From positions 1 through 40,982 of the IMG/VR virus record IMGVR_UViG_3300046499_000074: a DNA stretch of 40,982 bases; one strand, 5' to 3'. The position numbers and the translations under genes were made by a program. The notes beneath the pieces were generated by a model. The model saw only the letters and a program-made list of their open reading frames with translations. It was not told the origin of the DNA and did no database searches. Source of the stretch: a virus. Positions 40,101 to 40,982 of this stretch are shown one piece after another (positions within the stretch are counted from its first letter, which is position 1; the number at the start of each line of letters is the position of its first letter).

Positions 40101-40232
40101 CACACGACACACGTGCACGTCGAGGTTCACGGGTCGGTGCACTCGAAGCGCGAGCTTCGAGACATGTTCCATGAAGAGATGCTGAAGCTAGGCGCACGTA
40201 ATTCGTTCACCTGGCAGCAATTCAAGCGGTAG
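37152..40232 (+). CDS. Tape measure protein
   Basis: A 1026-aa protein that sets tail length and probably enters the envelope during DNA delivery. Residues 70-380 match the TP901-type tape measure core (DFQTQMTRVRTGAGELAKNMD, SGLYMVESAGFHG, VADAVT-like MNAYNLQSS, LPVSAAAGVGLNEVLGAMATMTSQG). Hydrophobic segments at about 425-480 (YALAGVIGGVLAVGLAAAAVAAW, ILANPVTWIVVGIMALVAALVVLIM) are followed by Trp-rich helical repeats to about 640. The C-terminus is extremely His-rich (about 955-995). GTG 37152 is preceded by GGAAGGG. Confidence 0.95.
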   Translation: MGSLPPVFIEFLGNSTGFMATSRGVRTELKTVEREGGGSMAKLGAVGKAALLGVGVAAAAAAVKTVHMAADFQTQMTRVRTGAGELAKNMDTVSRGVLTMAGQVGESTKDLTSGLYMVESAGFHGRNALDVLRVSAMGAKVGAADLATVTDAVTTAMNAYNLQSSDAAKNTQNTTDVMNALVGTEAEGKTNMEALAGSMSKILPVSAAAGVGLNEVLGAMATMTSQGTSADVAATYLRQTIGNLSNPTGKAAQAMRGLGLDSFKVSQNLGKKGLASTLDMLTDAIAKHTKHGAVMIDTLKKASKNTTEFQKALANLSPDQKTYIGALASMVGGTKSMMGALQLTGSHAKIFQGNVAGIAKHVKDGGKSVEGWADVQKTFNQRMAEFKGSTEAIGISIGNVLLPYATKMVGWLATGVTWLTKHKTAAYALAGVIGGVLAVGLAAAAVAAWSFTAAILANPVTWIVVGIMALVAALVVLIMHWRQVWSWIQKNIPAVAHAFVATWRAAIAAWHVVWAWGVKMIHAVVKWFDNNVLKWLKARFKDLTSWWKGHTQELAGAWKLAWQLIQIWAKQAWDLIKTGLKILAQTWSDIWAVIKDSVMLVWDAIKNAITLGMHYTLNIIAVILDIITGHWGKAWQDLKKLVSQAFTDMVRFLKGLVGDFGTLLYDAGKALIDGLINGIKAFGHLVGDTLSGIGHSALTGFKSMFGIKSPSRVFHQLGVWIIQGLVNGLLGTHSQLENALKKTMSLLSKMHTKAATAVEKAVRRDGKALEQLAKNREKIAGRLKSASAHLKDLQKSWTDEKNNVASGIMQGASVVMQGENGAPIGAGDVLANMQAQVMKAKQFAANIDRLRKMGLRGDLLDQIAQAGVDGGGDTANALINATSSQISQLNQTQGSLVNTANTTGKSVADSMYGAGIHAAKGVVDGLKKQDAAIRRQMMSIADSMRDAIAHALGIKVHHTAHHAAKKHHAAVHHPAKKHHAVHHHTTHVHVEVHGSVHSKRELRDMFHEEMLKLGARNSFTWQQFKR

Positions 40233-40247
40233 TCGAGCGGGGCGGGT

Positions 40248-40269
40248 CACCTACTCACGTGAGTAGGTG
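40248..40269. promoter_or_regulatory. 22-bp palindromic operator-like repeat (copy 15)
   Basis: Exact copy, 20 nt before the minor tail ATG; GGGCGGG and CTCGCCC flanks extend the hairpin imperfectly. Confidence 0.8.
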
Positions 40270-40289
40270 CTCGCCCCCGTGGAGGGGTC

Positions 40290-40982
40290 ATGGCACTTAA
40301 TCCCAACTGGCCAGTCATTGAAGAAGGTTGGGCACCTACATGGAATGCGGCCGGGGGTGCCATGCCTGCCGGACGGGTGGCCAACATGGCTTCGCGCCTT
40401 CTCGGCTCAACGAACATGCGACGGGGCAAGCAATACGAACTAGACCAGCCTCAGGCGGGGGAGTACTCCGCGACCCTCGACAGCCGCGACGGCTCGCTCG
40501 ACCCGACGAACGCCGCTGGTCCGTTCGGCGGTCGCATCCTGCCCTATCAGCCGTGGCGTAAGCGCGCTATGTGGCCTCCGAGTGCGAACCTACTGAGCGC
40601 GTTTCAGGCGACCGGGGGCGAGGGCGTCTCAACCGGCACTCTGCCCGCTAGTAGCAACATGCTTACCGACACGGGTAACGGTCTCGTCGTGAACCCGTCC
40701 GTCGCATTTCAGGGCACGAACGCATTTCAGTTCGACGCCCCGACCACGTCGACCGGTAAGCGTCTGTTCTATACGTCCTATCCGGCCGTGAAGCCGGGCG
40801 GAACGTATAGCGTTCAGGTTCAGGTTCGGAACATCACACCGAGCACGACGGTAAAACTGAAGGCGTATATCGCGTGGTACGGCCCTACGCCGAACGCAAG
40901 CGGTAACTACACGTACGGAAGCATTGCCACACTCGCCGGGTCGGCGTCGGCCGCATGGACTCAGATTTCCGTCTCGGCGACC
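40290..40982 (+). CDS. Minor tail protein with LamG-like domain (5' part)
   Basis: ATG 40290 with GGAGGGGTC upstream begins the 933-aa tail protein that continues at position 2 of this window. The N-terminal 110 residues (ALNPNWPVIEEGWAPTWNAAGGAMPAGRVANMASRLL then YELDQPQAGEYSATLDSRDGSLDPTN) resemble distal-tail proteins that bind the tail tube tip. Residues 110-230 form a carbohydrate-binding-like beta sandwich (RLFYTSYPAVKPGGTYSVQVQVRN). It follows the tape measure, as expected for the distal tail protein position. Confidence 0.82.
   Translation, partial: MALNPNWPVIEEGWAPTWNAAGGAMPAGRVANMASRLLGSTNMRRGKQYELDQPQAGEYSATLDSRDGSLDPTNAAGPFGGRILPYQPWRKRAMWPPSANLLSAFQATGGEGVSTGTLPASSNMLTDTGNGLVVNPSVAFQGTNAFQFDAPTTSTGKRLFYTSYPAVKPGGTYSVQVQVRNITPSTTVKLKAYIAWYGPTPNASGNYTYGSIATLAGSASAAWTQISVSAT
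40856..40982. repeat. Terminal overlap, right copy
   Basis: Identical to 1-127. Count these bases once when treating the sequence as a circle. Confidence 0.95.

Overview
The window is an essentially complete genome of a temperate, tailed actinobacteriophage, almost certainly infecting Streptomyces or a close relative. It is GC-rich with strongly GC-biased third codon positions, starts often at GTG or TTG, and reads almost entirely on the + strand. The last 127 bases (40856-40982) repeat the first 127, and one tail gene reads through that overlap in frame. The sequence is therefore a circular map of about 40,855 bp that the assembly opened inside a tail gene. The large serine integrase resembles phiC31 integrase closely, an RDF of phiC31 gp3 type is present, and the replication and virion genes follow the phiC31/phiBT1/TG1 pattern.

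Layout. Late module: 26.1 kb to the end, wrapping to 4.4 kb. It holds HNH nuclease, papain-like enzyme, second HNH, terminase small and large subunits, portal, protease, capsid, connectors, tail tube, tail chaperones with a -1 frameshift, tape measure, minor tail proteins, GH25 endolysin and holin-like proteins. Early/replicative module: 4.5-20.8 kb. It holds dNMP kinase, a candidate repressor, RecB/Cas4-like nuclease, RNA ligase, RDF, resolvase-like nuclease, primase-helicase, family A DNA polymerase, sigma-like factor, ThyX, dCMP deaminase and many very small proteins. Accessory/lysogeny block: 20.8-25.5 kb. It holds small unrecognised genes, a proline-rich membrane-anchored protein and the integrase. 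It lacks the phage regulatory repeats and has weak or absent Shine-Dalgarno sequences.

Regulation is the most striking aspect. (1) A 22-bp perfect palindrome (CACCTACTCAC plus its reverse complement) occurs 15 times (12 exact, 3 with one substitution). All copies are intergenic, except that two carry the stop codon of the preceding gene, and most end 17-26 nt before a start codon. By analogy to the conserved inverted repeats of phiC31 these are predicted repressor operators, but their spacing and hairpin potential suggest an additional RNA role. (2) A 15-bp motif, AAAACCCTTSCGCTC, occurs seven times on the + strand upstream of early genes and the tRNA/late region, and is a candidate phage-specific promoter. 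A sigma-like gene, itself behind a copy, could recognise it. (3) A ~100-bp nested inverted-repeat element with paired GTGACG boxes occurs twice (about 6.87 and 25.66 kb), each time between a terminator and this promoter motif.

Two tRNA genes (Asn-GUU and one with an unorthodox anticodon arm) lie before the late module. Family assignments come from reading motifs by eye; no database search was run.
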